From Aurelia coerulea (Eukaryota > Cnidaria > Scyphozoa > Semaeostomeae > Ulmaridae): a stretch of DNA of 64,000 bases. The stretch's first letter is position 1, and the number at the start of each line of letters is the position of its first letter. The notes under the pieces were generated by a model. The model had not been told where the DNA came from and made no database searches. It saw nothing but the letters and a program-made list of their open reading frames with translations. Both the position numbers and the translations under genes were made by a program. Shown here in pieces: positions 1 to 10,390 of the stretch. The DNA lies in contig CM076959.1 of assembly GCA_039566865.1 (NCBI GenBank), positions 1,409,501 to 1,473,500 of the forward strand, in the 5' to 3' direction.

Positions 1-1074
1 GCAAATTTCAGTGAAACCCTACCCATGTTTATGGGAAATCTGCCGAAAAAGGACCCTTGTTTAGAGAATTTTTGGCCCAAAAACCCACCCATATGGGCAG
101 CACATACCCGTACTCTAAATATATTATGTACCTCCCTCCCGGGATGATCCCACAGTTTATAATTGAGTCAGAGGTCTCAAAAATAAATATGGTAGTACTG
201 ATATCCATTGACAGCTTATAATTTATGAAAATATCTAATTTGCTTACCTTAGGTATATTTGATCTTTATTAGTTGACTTTGTATATATGTGTTTATGTGT
301 ATACATTGTTATCTATAATACTATATGGAATTAAAAACATAACATCAGTCAGCGAGGTGCTGCTGATTAGTATTTGTACCAAATGCAACTGTAGCGAGGT
401 CAATTTTATAGAAATTAAGTGAATGATTATCGCTAAGGAAACGTGTATTATGTTTGAATTTACAGTTGGGTAATTGTTTCTAGTTCCTGAGTCCAAGGCT
501 TTTGGTTCCGTAGTTCTGCAGTCCATGGTTCCGTGGTCCGTAATATTGAGTTCTGCATTGTCAGAAATAAACCTTTGTCGTCCATTGACGTAGTTAGGTC
601 ATAGTAAATGATAGATGTTGCTTGTTGGATAAATGCTCACAAGCTGTGAGCCCGCGAACCGCAGCCGTGAGCTGGCCCGTCTACTACATAGCCAAACGGC
701 AGACAGGCAGGCCAATTTCGCTCGCTGATGGAAGAAGAATAGTAAGGCTGCCTTCGGCAGCAACAAATTTACAACAACAGCAACAGCCGCAAGCCGCCAA
801 CTGATTGACGTATCCTACTTCTGCTGGCTATTTGATACGCTACAAACTTAATCTTGTCCATATGACACATTTTCATTTCATAGGACAAAAGCCTAGTTCC
901 ATGTTTTAAGTCAGACTAGGACCTCGGGACAGCGAGCAACAACCCCGGCCAAGGAATATCAAATACAACTCCTTGAGCCGTATTGCCCAGGCATAAAATT
1001 ACATTTAACCTCCATTGAGAGACAGCTATCTTGTTAATACTGGAAGAAACTTCTTTCTCTTTTACCACGGAGTC
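1..1074. other. No recognisable feature
   Basis: AT-rich sequence in which I see no gene, RNA or clear repeat boundary. Short open frames occur on both strands but lack recognisable domains. Confidence 0.5.
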
Positions 1075-1795
1075 GCCAATAAATTCAATGCAAAACGTTC
1101 AACCATTCAGTCAAAACACCTCATGTAATGGAAGGATTTAACAGATCGACAAATAAATTTGATATTACAACACATCAATTGCCGCCTTTGAAAAGTAGCA
1201 CTAGCATCTCGCCCAATTTTCGCAGAAATTCACTTAGATTTAATGCTGGACTGCAATATCAGTGATTCAATTTGAAGGATCTCCTGCCACTGCCTTCCAG
1301 ACCTAGTAATCAATTTCATATTTCAACTGACAATTTGCGTAAAACCTGCGTCAATGCTGCTCAAATGTAGGCTATCTGTGTGTAAAATACAATCTGCTTT
1401 TACACAGTGCCTGTGATTTGTTTCCGAATTCTCAGAGAGTTCCAATTAAATCTAATGCAAAGCTAAACTATACACCATTCAATTCTAATGATCTCCTGTA
1501 CCTGGGCGATTTCAAACAGAGCTAGAAATCAATTTGATGTTTCAGCTGATAACTTGATTTAAACCGACGCCAGTGTTGCTCAATTTTATGATATATGTGT
1601 GGAAAAGACAGCTTGCTATTTTAAACCGTACCTATCACTTCTCCCAATAATCAGAGAGTTCCAATTAGATTTAATGCAAAGCTCAAATATCAACCATTTA
1701 GTTCTAATGATCTCCCATCAGTTAATGATTTTAGCAGATTAACAAACCAATTTCAAATTTCAACTGCCTAAGAGCTTTACCATTGCTCAAAAACA
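1075..1795. repeat. Degenerate tandem repeat, unit about 219 bp, roughly three copies
   Basis: The phrase TCAGAGAGTTCCAATTA recurs at 1432 and 1651, each time followed by TCTAATGCAAAGCT or TTTAATGCAAAGCT and later by ATGATCTCC. A more diverged unit carrying CACTTAGATTTAATGC lies near 1230 and another partial one before it. Spacing gives a unit near 219 bp. The units are too diverged for recent amplification. No coding potential was seen. Confidence 0.6.
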
Positions 1796-1974
1796 GGATG
1801 TTTTTAGGAAATGGCAGCATGTGTTCTGCACACCTTGGGTACAAACACATGGAGGCGATAGCCTAAAACTAAGCCGTAAAAATATAAGCCTCGCAGCAAA
1901 ACTGTCTCTGCAACGCCTAACTCCATTTCAACGCCGTTGGTGTGAAACAATTCTCATTTCTCATTCTCATTTTC

Positions 1975-2245
1975 TCATTCTCACTGAAGAGGCCGCGGGA
2001 GAGGCCGCCGAGGGGCGGTGAAAATTTTGAGAACAAAACATGAAGCGCAGGGCCGTCGAGAGATGGGCCGGGCCCCAGGGCCAGTGAAGGAAAGGGGACC
2101 CCGGCGCCGAAGGCCCCGAAAGAAAACTACAACAAAGAAAAGATACATACCTTATTTCTTGCGGGCCCCCAAAGGCCCCGGGCCCCCTGGTAACTACCCT
2201 GGCTACCCTCCCCTCTCGACGGTCCTGATGAAGCGTGTAAGTGTG
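1975..2245. other. GC-rich island
   Basis: About 270 bases far richer in G and C than the surroundings, with repeated GGCC and GGGCC palindromes (for example around 2070-2200). Overlapping short open frames rich in Arg, Pro and Gly exist here, but nothing resembles a known domain. It may be a promoter-like CpG patch, a fragment of a GC-rich transposon or an exon; none can be decided from sequence alone. Confidence 0.35.
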
Positions 2246-2552
2246 TTTAGAATAATGGTTTTAAAATGAAGGTATGAAATTACCAAAGTATAACTTAGCG
2301 TACAACACACGGGATCAAATACGATCGCTAGCGATAAACGCTGGTGAAAGGAAACAATTCTCATTTCGTAGTCTGTTTATCAAAATGAGCAAGCTTGTAG
2401 GAAAGATTAATGATTTCCCAGTCAAAATTGCAAGGTACTGTTGTTCTTTTGAGTTGTACAAAATTGAGGAGATATGGAATCTAAAACATTCAACGTATCA
2501 GCAGCTAGCGAAGACGAAGTTTTGGTTGCATGGCTTCATTCATCACTCTTTT

Positions 2553-2668
2553 AGACTTGCTCCAAGTCTACTCCGTGGTCATCAGCGCTAATTTAATATA
2601 ATTACTCCAGAGAGGTAAATATATTACTTTAGCGCTGATAGACCACGGAGTAGACTTGGAGCAAGTCT
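2553..2668. mobile_element. 116-bp palindromic MITE with 11-bp imperfect target duplication
   Basis: Arms of about 39 bases starting AGACTTGCTCCAAGTC are inverted copies of one another (one indel) around a spacer of about 40 bases. The element is flanked by ATCACTCTTTT (2542-2552) and ATCGCTCTTTT (2669-2679), an 11-bp direct repeat with one mismatch. Each arm also contains the palindrome GACTTGCTCCAAGTC. Superfamily is not clear; 9-11 bp duplications are known for Mutator-like elements. Confidence 0.6.
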
Positions 2669-2812
2669 ATCGCTCTTTTCACAAGAAAGCTTGATTTTAA
2701 ATGAAACATGTGTGAATGATCAAAAATTTTCATAGGTTTTGTGATAATATCAAGGCATGCGTTGAGCATGCCACAGAACATTTTTGCCAACATCTTTAAG
2801 GACATCGCTTAA

Positions 2813-4057
2813 CCCTATTCTAACCGGGAAAAAAAGTGATTTTCTACCGAGGGGGGGGGGCGTTTTTCACCCCCCCTGTTTTTCTCCACAAGTATAACAG
2901 CTATGACAATGAATCTTGCACTGTGTCATAATTGAACTAAGGAGAATCTAAAAATAGCATCAATCAATCAATAGTCACGTGATTGGTTACTAGGCAACCA
3001 AAAACAATGCAAATTTTTTGAAAATCGAGCTATTTGCAGAAAAGGGCTCATAATTAGTAAATAGCTTGATAAAATTGGCAAAAAACCACCCAAATACCTG
3101 CTTGACACCATTGATTTGTAGTTTTATATGGTTTCATACGGATATTTGTGGTTTCTAATAAATTAGCTAATTAAATAATGAAAATTTGATTCAATGCAAA
3201 ATTTTTAGCCCAATAAATATGATTTAAAATCATTAATTTCGCATATTATTTGTGAAATCAAGTACCTTCATCAATATTTGAGGTAATTACATCACTCTTG
3301 AATGAAAAAATACTCATTCATTAGGAATATGACGTCATAAAGATTGATGACGTCATATAAATAATAAACTGCTGATGTCAGCAAATATGAATGAATTATA
3401 TATCAATGAAAGTACTCATCGAGACAAATCGAATGGTATATGTAATAAAGTGTATATAGAATCATAGTCACGTGATAGATTGCATGAACTGGATATGGAC
3501 TGCCTGTGCAGCCAAGACCTTTTGTTATATTCTTAATGTTGTTTTGTTATGGTTGTGATGCGTAAAGGCTGATTTCCAGTCAGTGGAATTTTCCGAGCGG
3601 GCGGAATTTCATTTGTCTGCGCGAGAAAATGTCGCCCTGGAATTGAATAGAAAGTTACACATGAGCGACCTTTTATTGTCTAAAATTCCGCCCGCTCGGA
3701 AAATTCCACTGACTGGAAATTCGCCTTAAGCGAGAAGGCGTGTTTTTATTTTGCTGTTCCTCTCACGTTCTATAAGATGAATTAGGGGAATATGCCAGTA
3801 TATATATATTGTTGAGATTTAGTAACAAAGGAAGAAATTATGACCGTTTTAAAGAATTTCTTTGTGACCATTCTCCAAATATGGGCATGTGGTGGTCACG
3901 TGATCAAACAATAAGTATTGAAATTTCTATTTTCTGATTGCCAACTAAATTTTAGGAAAATTCAAGGAGTTTCAGCATTGTAAGTAGCATCGTTTGGGAG
4001 CTATTAAAAACAATCCAATAGGGGGGGGCGAAAAAGGTCCCCCCGGTAAAAATAGGG
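2813..4057. mobile_element. Family A TTAA-flanked MITE, copy 1
   Basis: The 1245-bp element is flanked by TTAA at 2809-2812 and 4058-4061 and has inverted ends CCCTATTCTAACCGGG and the reverse of CCCTATTTTTACCGGG. TTAA duplication plus CCCTA ends is the signature of piggyBac-like elements. Just inside each end is a G-run/C-run hairpin (about 2850-2875 and 4020-4045). The interior matches copy 2 at 9394-10267 closely but holds about 370 extra bases (3430-3795), which contain a small nested palindrome. No transposase ORF is present. Confidence 0.75.
3573..3719. repeat. Nested hairpin repeat inside family A copy 1
   Basis: Arms of about 37 bases, TTTCCAGTCAGTGGAATTTT and onward through CGAGCGGGCGG, are repeated in inverse at 3683-3719. 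Outer bases (GGC, TTAAGGC) suggest the element extends a few bases further. It lies within the part of copy 1 that copy 2 lacks, so it is a separate insertion. A decayed relative with the same order of motifs lies at about 4803-4935. Confidence 0.6.
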
Positions 4058-4224
4058 TTAAACACTCTTATCATGGGAAGGGGGAGGGGGAGGGGGCTCT
4101 TCCATACTAAAGGTGGCAAAGGTGTGTGTTGGAGATTACCCTTTTGGTGCTCTCATATTTTACTCTACAGCTCCGAGAAGACAATCCTCCAGAGAGTGCG
4201 CAGGAAAAGAATACATACCAAGAA

Positions 4225-4306
4225 ACGTGCCAATCCTTGGCATTTGATTGGCTGATCAGGAAGAATGTCTCCTAATCTGCCAATCAAACGCTAAGAATTG
4301 GCACGT
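4225..4306. repeat. 82-bp inverted repeat (hairpin)
   Basis: ACGTGCCAATCCTTGGCATT and the following TGATTGGC are repeated in inverse after a short spacer, ending ATTGGCACGT. The structure could fold as a 30-bp stem. It may be a small MITE; no clear target duplication was found. Confidence 0.5.
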
Positions 4307-4560
4307 GGTGTGCAGCACGTGCCAGTATTTATTAAGAAAGTAGTGATCTGATTGGCCCCCCTTTTGGCAATGCCGATTACACATGTGTCAATGTTTTATC
4401 AGTAAACCTAATGGGTCGAAAACGAGCATGATAATATGACAGGTCAATAAACTTAGTTTGATGGCCAGCAGAGATGAATATATGGTTATAGGTGATAGGC
4501 GACAACATAGTAGGACAACTTACCTATTGGTAATGGTACTCCGAATCTTGTCTTCAGTAC

Positions 4561-5406
4561 GGGATGTTCTTTTAACCGGACCCTACGACCCCACGACCCC
4601 GGACCCTACGACCCCACGACCCCGGACCATACGAACCCAACCATACGACCATACGACCCTACGACCCAAGTTTTACAAAATGTTATCATTATTTATAACT
4701 ATTTAGTTTCATTTATATTTGAGCATTCATCTATCAAGCGAGGGAACGTAAACATTTTACATAACTGCGCACCAGTGACCTTTGTCACGCGAACAATTTG
4801 ACGGGTTTCCAGTCAGTGAAATTATATTGTAAACGAGAGAAAGTGTTGCTCTGATACTGAATAGAAAGCTGCGACTGAGCGACCATATATTGTGTAAAAT
4901 TCAGCCCACTTGGAGAATTCCACTTGCTTTTATGGCCTTAAAACTTACACATTCATAAGTCTGCTTTCTTTTATTTGATTCAAAGCAAAGAAGTCTATAC
5001 ATTGGATTTTAAAGGGAATCAAGCATAGATAAGCCCTCGATGAAAAAAGCCGTGCGAAGACAATAGGCTATGACATTCTACGTTCATTTATTGGAAGTTT
5101 TGTTTACAAAGGCTGGGTTATTAATTTCTGGTTTCATTCTTTGTTCTGGTCGAGTTCATCAAATTTGCCTAGCCACATAACATTGCCACCTAAAGATGTC
5201 TTGTGTGTTGTGTTCACCAATCAACCATCAGTGGGTCCTCCAATACAAGCATCACGTGGCTCTTTCTTGCTAATCTCTATCACAGCAAAGAAAATCTAAA
5301 TAATGAACTTGGGTCGTAGCGTCGTAGGGTCGTATGGTCCTGTTGGGTCGTATGGTCCGGGGTCGTAAGGTCGTAGAGTCGTAGGGTCCGGTTAAAAGAA
5401 CATCCC
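4561..5406. mobile_element. Inverted-repeat element with mirrored ACGACCCTACG minisatellites at its ends
   Basis: The left end GGGATGTTCTTTTAACCGG is repeated in inverse at 5387-5406. Immediately inside each end is a minisatellite: CCCTACGACC-type units at 4578-4670 and the reverse complement GGTCGTAGGG-type units at 5307-5395. The terminal repeats therefore include the tandem arrays. Flanks CTTCAGTA and CCTCAGCA are similar and may be a decayed 8-bp duplication. The interior carries a decayed copy of the hairpin seen at 3573-3719. No protein is encoded. Confidence 0.6.
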
Positions 5407-5547
5407 CCTCAGCACTGCAGTTATCAAAAAGGACCAAAAGACAAAATCGTAAGATTCAACAGCGACGAAAGCAATGACTGGAAGGAGCAGTATAAAGTTG
5501 TAAAAAAAGCTGCACGAAGGCCTGATTAATAGAAGATGCCAAGCTTA

Positions 5548-5618
5548 GTGGGGATGTTCCAGTGGTAGCACTCTTGACTACCAATCTTGAGGTTGGTGGT
5601 TCGAGTCCCCGCCCTACC
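5548..5618 (+). repeat. tRNA-like sequence, probable SINE head
   Basis: A near-consensus RNA polymerase III B box, GGTTCGAGTCC, is at 5598-5608, and an A-box-like CCAGTGGTAGCACTC lies about 35 bases upstream, followed by an anticodon-arm-like segment. The T stem pairs in only three of five positions and the acceptor stem is weak, so it is not a functional tRNA. The downstream sequence to about 5800 is probably the SINE body. tRNA-derived SINE is the best reading. Confidence 0.45.
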
Positions 5619-6003
5619 GAGCCTGATACAAAGCGTGAGGAGAGTCGCCGACTCTCTGTAATTCTAAGCTAAAGGAATGATGAGGTGTGGTCACATCAAG
5701 AGGAAGGACCAGGACGCTGCTTCGATAAGCATATTTTCTGAGCTACCTAAAACTACCTTCGAATGCTAGGTAGAAATATAGAAGGAAAAGCATCATGACA
5801 AAGAACAAAGGGATACGGTCGAGAAATTATAAACAAACTGCCCCTCGAATTCCTGATAGGCCACTTAGGCCCATTCATTTCTAAATCTTATGATCCAAAA
5901 GTTTCATTCGTATCTACGAAGTCTATTTTGGTATTGAATTCATTACGAGAGAAAGCTTAACGTATTACTCGTCTATATTTGCGAAAAGCTGCTGATAAAA
6001 GTT

Positions 6004-6247
6004 CATATAAAGATATTTCCGCGTTTTCGAAAATCACCTATAGCAAAAACGAAAACGCGGAAGACGCGGAAATTTCTTGCTTGTCTTCTAGATGGAATAT
6101 TTGGCTTATTTAGAGGTTTCTTGCCTATATTTTAATACAATAGACACTATTTCTCGCAATTCAGAAACTTCAAATGTTTTTCCACGTTTTCCGCGTTTTC
6201 CGCGTTTTCCGCGGTTTCCGCGGTTTCCGCTGTTTCCGCGTTTTCGA
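6004..6247. repeat. TTTTCCGCG minisatellite and inverted flank
   Basis: Tandem TTTTCCGCG / GTTTCCGCG units run 6178-6247. The same motif occurs in inverse at 6016-6070 (AACGCGGAAGACGCGGAAA). The region can fold on itself. An open frame through it encodes repeated Phe-Pro-Arg units and is judged spurious. Confidence 0.55.
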
Positions 6248-6439
6248 CCTGGCCATGTGCGGGTAAATTTCCAGCTGCTGTCTGTCAGACGGAATTGCCA
6301 GCAGTATGTGTCTCCGTGTTTGCGGAGTGCTTTCCATGTGCTGGTTGGGATGTATGGTAAATATCCAGCTAGTGTGTGTCAGCTGTGAGCTGGCAGCATG
6401 TTCTGTCTCTATAATTTCCTGCTTATGTTTCTGGGTCTT

Positions 6440-6885
6440 GTCTTCTCTTCATTTTCATTTTCATTTTAAATTATTTATACACAAAAACCCTTCAGCTAAC
6501 AAACGCAATACTTAAATAAGAAAATAAATATCCTAATTACATTAATATAGTCTATATACAGTTAAAGCAAAATTATGTACAGTAATCTATGTAGTAGCAG
6601 CTGCTCTTCCAGGGCGTCGTGTTTTAGTTTGTGTTCAGCTCATATAATAACTTTTCAATTGTTTTTTGAATCTACTAAGTGTAGGGAGCTCTCTGATATT
6701 GACGGGTATATTGTTCCAAGCTTTCAGAGCCGAATAGTGAAAGCCTTTCTTGACATATTCAAGATTATTTCTTGGGATTTGTAGGTCCCTGCAATTCCTT
6801 GTTCTGTAGTTGGAATGCTGGGTCCTATGATGGTATTTACCCCAAAGGCTTTCGGGACATTGCCTGTTGATTATTTTCTCTTGAT
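6440..6885 (-). pseudogene. LINE relic: C-terminus of ORF2 plus 3' UTR
   Basis: Reading the minus strand from about 6883 to a stop at 6635-6637 gives an uninterrupted stretch with the typical C-terminal signature of CR1/L2-type LINE proteins: CPESLWGKY, then CRDLQIPR, FHYSALKAWNNIP and IRELPTLSRFKKQLK. The same order is found in the relic at 23330-24392, so both belong to one family. The 3' UTR continues to about 6440 and ends in ATGAAA-like repeats, the usual 3' microsatellite tail of such elements. The fragment is 5'-truncated and has no reverse transcriptase domain. Confidence 0.7.
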
Positions 6886-6984
6886 ATTATTTATTATTTA
6901 TTATTATTTATTATCTCATGATTGAAGGAAGCTGTACAGTAATTATATTCATGGATTTGTTCGCCATAGCGAATAAATTTCCAT

Positions 6985-7660
6985 GGTTCCATTCCATCAT
7001 TCCATTCCATCATTCCATTCCATCATTCCATTCCATCATTCCATTCCATCATTCCATTCCATCATTCCATTCCATCGTTCCATTCCATTGTTCTATTCCA
7101 TCATTCCATTCCATCATTCCATTCCATTATTCTATTCCATCATTCCATTCCATCATTCCATTCCATCGTTCCATTCCATCATTCCATTCCATCATTCCAT
7201 TCCATCATTCCATTCCATCATTCCATTCCATCATTCCATTCCATCATTCCATTCCATCATTCCATTCCATCATTCCATTCCATCATTCCATTCCATCATT
7301 CCATTCCATCGTTCCATTCCATCGTTCCATTCCATCATTCCATTCCATCATTCCATTCCATCATTCCATTCCATCATTCCATTCCATCATTCTATTCCAT
7401 CATTCCATTCCATCGTTCCATTCCATCATTCCATTCCATCATTCCATTCCATCATTCCATTCCATCATTCCATTCCATCATTCCATTCCATCATTCCATT
7501 CCATCATTCCATTCCATCATTCCATTCCATCATTCCATTCCATCGTTCCATTCCATTGTTCTATTCCATCATTCCATTCCATCGTTCCATTCCATAATTC
7601 CATTCCATCATTCAATTCCATCATTCCACGTTCCATTCCATCATTCCACGTTCCACCTTT
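6985..7660. repeat. 13-bp minisatellite (ATTCCATTCCATC)n
   Basis: About 50 copies of ATTCCATTCCATC with rare C-to-T or A-to-G changes (for example CATCGTTCC and CATTGTTCT variants). Because 13 is not a multiple of three and the unit lacks stops, two forward frames stay open (279 and 204 codons) with His/Ser/Pro/Phe repeats; these are treated as by-products, not genes. The unit resembles the ATTCC-rich satellites of mammals by composition only. Confidence 0.85.
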
Positions 7661-8048
7661 TAGAAATAGCCGTAATTATATTCATGGATTTTTAAAGCCC
7701 TCAATTACCAGACTCTCTGTAGGCTGTAAACCCGTACCAAAAAGAGGCTGGATTTGATGGAAAATCTAGTTTAGTTCTAAGTGGCCAATCAAATCTGTCT
7801 CATTTGGAAAGTATAGAGAAAATGCTTCATTTTGATCCACTTCAAATATTTGCCCGATGCCATGCTCAAATTCCGTTGCTTTCCAATGTGTGGCTTTAGA
7901 ATTATTCCACTAGAAATTGTGCAATTTTCGTACCAGAAAGGGGACCGATAACAATTACTCATAACTAGGGTAGAGCTTTGCGAACATAATCCCAAAATAC
8001 ATGGAATCATCTTGAAGGCATTCCCTACAACCAGGGCTAAAATTGTTC
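7661..8048. other. No recognisable feature
   Basis: Unique-looking AT-rich sequence between the minisatellite and a partial family C element. No supported gene. Confidence 0.4.
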
Positions 8049-8052
8049 TTAA

Positions 8053-8192
8053 CCCTAATCCATATGGGCTTTTTTCGAGCTACCATTTATGGGGGGGGGG
8101 TGCTTTCCACCCCCCCTCTGAAAACTGCCTTAGACGCATCCGAATTCAATAGAACTTGGCACAGTTATAGAACAGGTAATTTGTAGCTTGTA
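8053..8192. mobile_element. Family C TTAA element, truncated left end
   Basis: TTAA at 8049-8052 precedes CCCTAATCCATATGGGC and a G-run/C-run hairpin at about 8091-8117. The sequence matches the left end of the complete copy at 49609-50484 and the right end of 46650-47524 in inverse. Similarity ends near 8192, where a different dispersed repeat (family S) begins, so the rest of the element is missing. Confidence 0.65.
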
Positions 8193-8706
8193 GCGTAACC
8201 CTTTGGTAGAAACTTGCACAAATAGTTGCTTTAATTTTGAAATTTGTTTGGTAAATACATTTTGCCCCAATTTTTACATTTCAACTGTTGAATATTTAAA
8301 ATGATTTTTAAAGATATGAATTTTGCAAATTTCTGCCATTATGAATCACATAAAAATGAACCAAAATATAAATATTTCCAATCATTGTTGCAATTACTAG
8401 TAAGTACATCACTAGAGGATTGAAATAAGATCAAAACGAAAATTGTCGGACTTTTTTGAGCAGAGAAATATTGCTTTGAAAATTCAATCCAGGCAGCGTT
8501 ATTCCGGAAGTGCTTATGTAAACAAATGAAGCAATTAGGCCCAACTTCAAAGATCGTTTTCCTGGCTATCCGTTGTCCAATTTTTAAATTTTTTTGCGTT
8601 TCATAAACATTCAGAGTGTACTTGATGGTATGGGCATGGAATAAATTCAGATTTTGAAACTTCATATTTTGGTATTTATTCCAAACTTTCTTTTGTTCCG
8701 GATCAC
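8193..8706. repeat. Dispersed repeat family S, copy 1
   Basis: This ~513-bp block is repeated in inverse orientation at 47652-48163 with many scattered differences. Shared landmarks are CTTTGGTAGAAACTTGC at one edge and TTTTGTTCCGGATCAC at the other. Both copies lie beside a family C element. No coding signature or terminal inverted repeat was seen; it may be a fragment of a larger element. Confidence 0.6.
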
Positions 8707-9239
8707 TGTGTGTTCGTGCATTTCAAGTCATGTGGCAATACTTTAGGGAAGTCTCTGCATTGTACTACTTTTTACATTCATGGCAAAAGTTTGCTCGTTG
8801 CAAAATAACTTATAAAATTCAAAAGAAGTTTTATCAAGAGGCCTTATCACCTGACTTGAAGTGGTGTAAACAGGTCTCGACAAGCCTTCGCCGATTTTGT
8901 CTATTGGAGAGGCAATAACTCCGCCAATCCTAAAGATATTTTAACGGGCATCCAAACTTTTACTCCCAAATATCTGGAAAGTAGATTGCTTTAAAAAGAT
9001 TCGGGAAATCTCAAGCAGTTTTTTGTCCTTTTTACGTTTTATGAAGGTAGGTAAAATTTAGGAAAATCTTCACGGGTTCCTTTTGTCTCCTTCGCTTTTT
9101 AGCCGTCTGATTGGTCCGTGAAATGAGGCTTTGGCGGTTTCGACCATGGGCCACGAGCAATCGGCTATGTACGACGAATGATTCCTATGCTATCCATGCG
9201 TCTTTTATTCTTTTCAAAGGAAAAAAAAAGGAAAGTTAA

Positions 9240-10388
9240 AGTTTACAGGTGCTTTGGAAAATGTCCATGAAACAAATCATGACTGGTCTAGGTCCTTTTT
9301 CAAAACCTCTGGTTTTGCATGCACTGTAAATTTTGACATTGCGAACTTGTATCTCCGGTATTTGGTGGACGATTTCTAAATGCAAGTATTTAACCCTAGT
9401 TTAACCGGGTAAAAAAGTGATTTTCTACCGGGGGGGGGCGTTTTTGCCCCCCCTGTTTTTCTCCGCAAGTATAACAGCTATGACAATGAAACTTGCACTA
9501 TGTCATAATTGAACAAAGGAGAATCTAAAAATAGCATCAATCAATCAATAGTCACGTGATTGGTTGCTAGGCAAGCAAAGAAGCAAATTTTGAGAAAATC
9601 GAGCTATTTGCAGAAAAAGGCCCATAATTAGCAAATAGCTTGATAAAATTGGCAAAAAACCATCCAAATACCTGCTTGACACCATTAACTTGTAGTTTTA
9701 TATGGTTTCATACCGATATTTGTGGTTTCTAATAAATTAACTAATTAAATAATGAAAATTTGATTCAATGAAAATTGTTAGCTCAATAATTATGATTCAA
9801 ACCATTAATTTCGCATATTATTGGTGAAATCAAGTACCTTTATCGATATTTAAGGTAATTCCATCAGTTTTGCATTAAAAAAATCTCATTCATAAGGAAT
9901 ATGACGTCATAAAGATTGATGACGTCATAGAAATAATAAACTGCTGATGTTAGCAAATATGAATAAATTATATATCAAATGAAAGTACTCATCAAGACGA
10001 ATCGAATGGCATATATATTGTTGAGATTTAGTAACAAAGGAAGAAATTAGAGCCGTTTTAAAGAATTTCTTTGTGACCACTCTCCAAATATAGGCATGTG
10101 GTGGTCACGTGGTCAAACAATAGGTATTGAAATTTCTATTTTCTGATTGCCAACTAAATTTTAGGAAAAGTCAAAGGGTTTCAGCATTGTAAGTAGCATT
10201 GTTTGGGAGCTATTAAAAAAAATCCGATAGGGGCGAAAAACGCCCCCCCCCCCCGGTTAAAATAGGGTTAAGGTATGTGCATCTAAGTTGAAGATTGATA
10301 AATTTAGCTATGAACTCGCAGAGTAATGATACTTATTGTTTTGTTTCTATTTCCAGTCAAAAGGAGGTACTTTTTTTGAGACACCCGG
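9240..10388. mobile_element. Mariner-like right arm (family F, copy 1) interrupted by a family A insertion
   Basis: The arm ends in GAGACACCCGG followed by TA at 10389-10390, typical of mariner-type termini with TA target duplication. Its sequence matches 16480-16799. Between AAATGCAAGTATTTAA and GGTATGTGCATC the family A element at 9394-10267 has inserted. The opposite arm was not found, so the element is incomplete. Confidence 0.6.
9394..10267. mobile_element. Family A TTAA-flanked MITE, copy 2
   Basis: An 874-bp element flanked by TTAA at 9390-9393 and 10268-10271, with ends CCCTAGTTTAACCGGG and the inverse of CCCTATTTTAACCGG. Each end is followed by a G-run/C-run hairpin (9431-9452 and 10230-10255). 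It is collinear with copy 1 but lacks its extra internal block. TCACGTGA and TGACGTCA motifs recur inside. It sits within a mariner-like arm whose empty form is seen near 16676-16690. Confidence 0.8.
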
Positions 10389-10390
10389 TA

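Noticed and set aside
1821..2591. Possible gene across the GC-rich island
   Set aside because: Frames are short, overlapping and biased by GC content; no domain recognised.
5548..5618. Functional tRNA gene
   Set aside because: B box is good but T and acceptor stems pair poorly; a SINE head is more likely.
6985..7660. Human satellite II/III contamination
   Set aside because: Although ATTCC-rich, the strict 13-bp unit and seamless AT-rich flanks argue for a native minisatellite.
6918..7757. Long open frames through the 13-bp minisatellite
   Set aside because: Open only because the repeat unit lacks stop codons; two overlapping frames are equally open.
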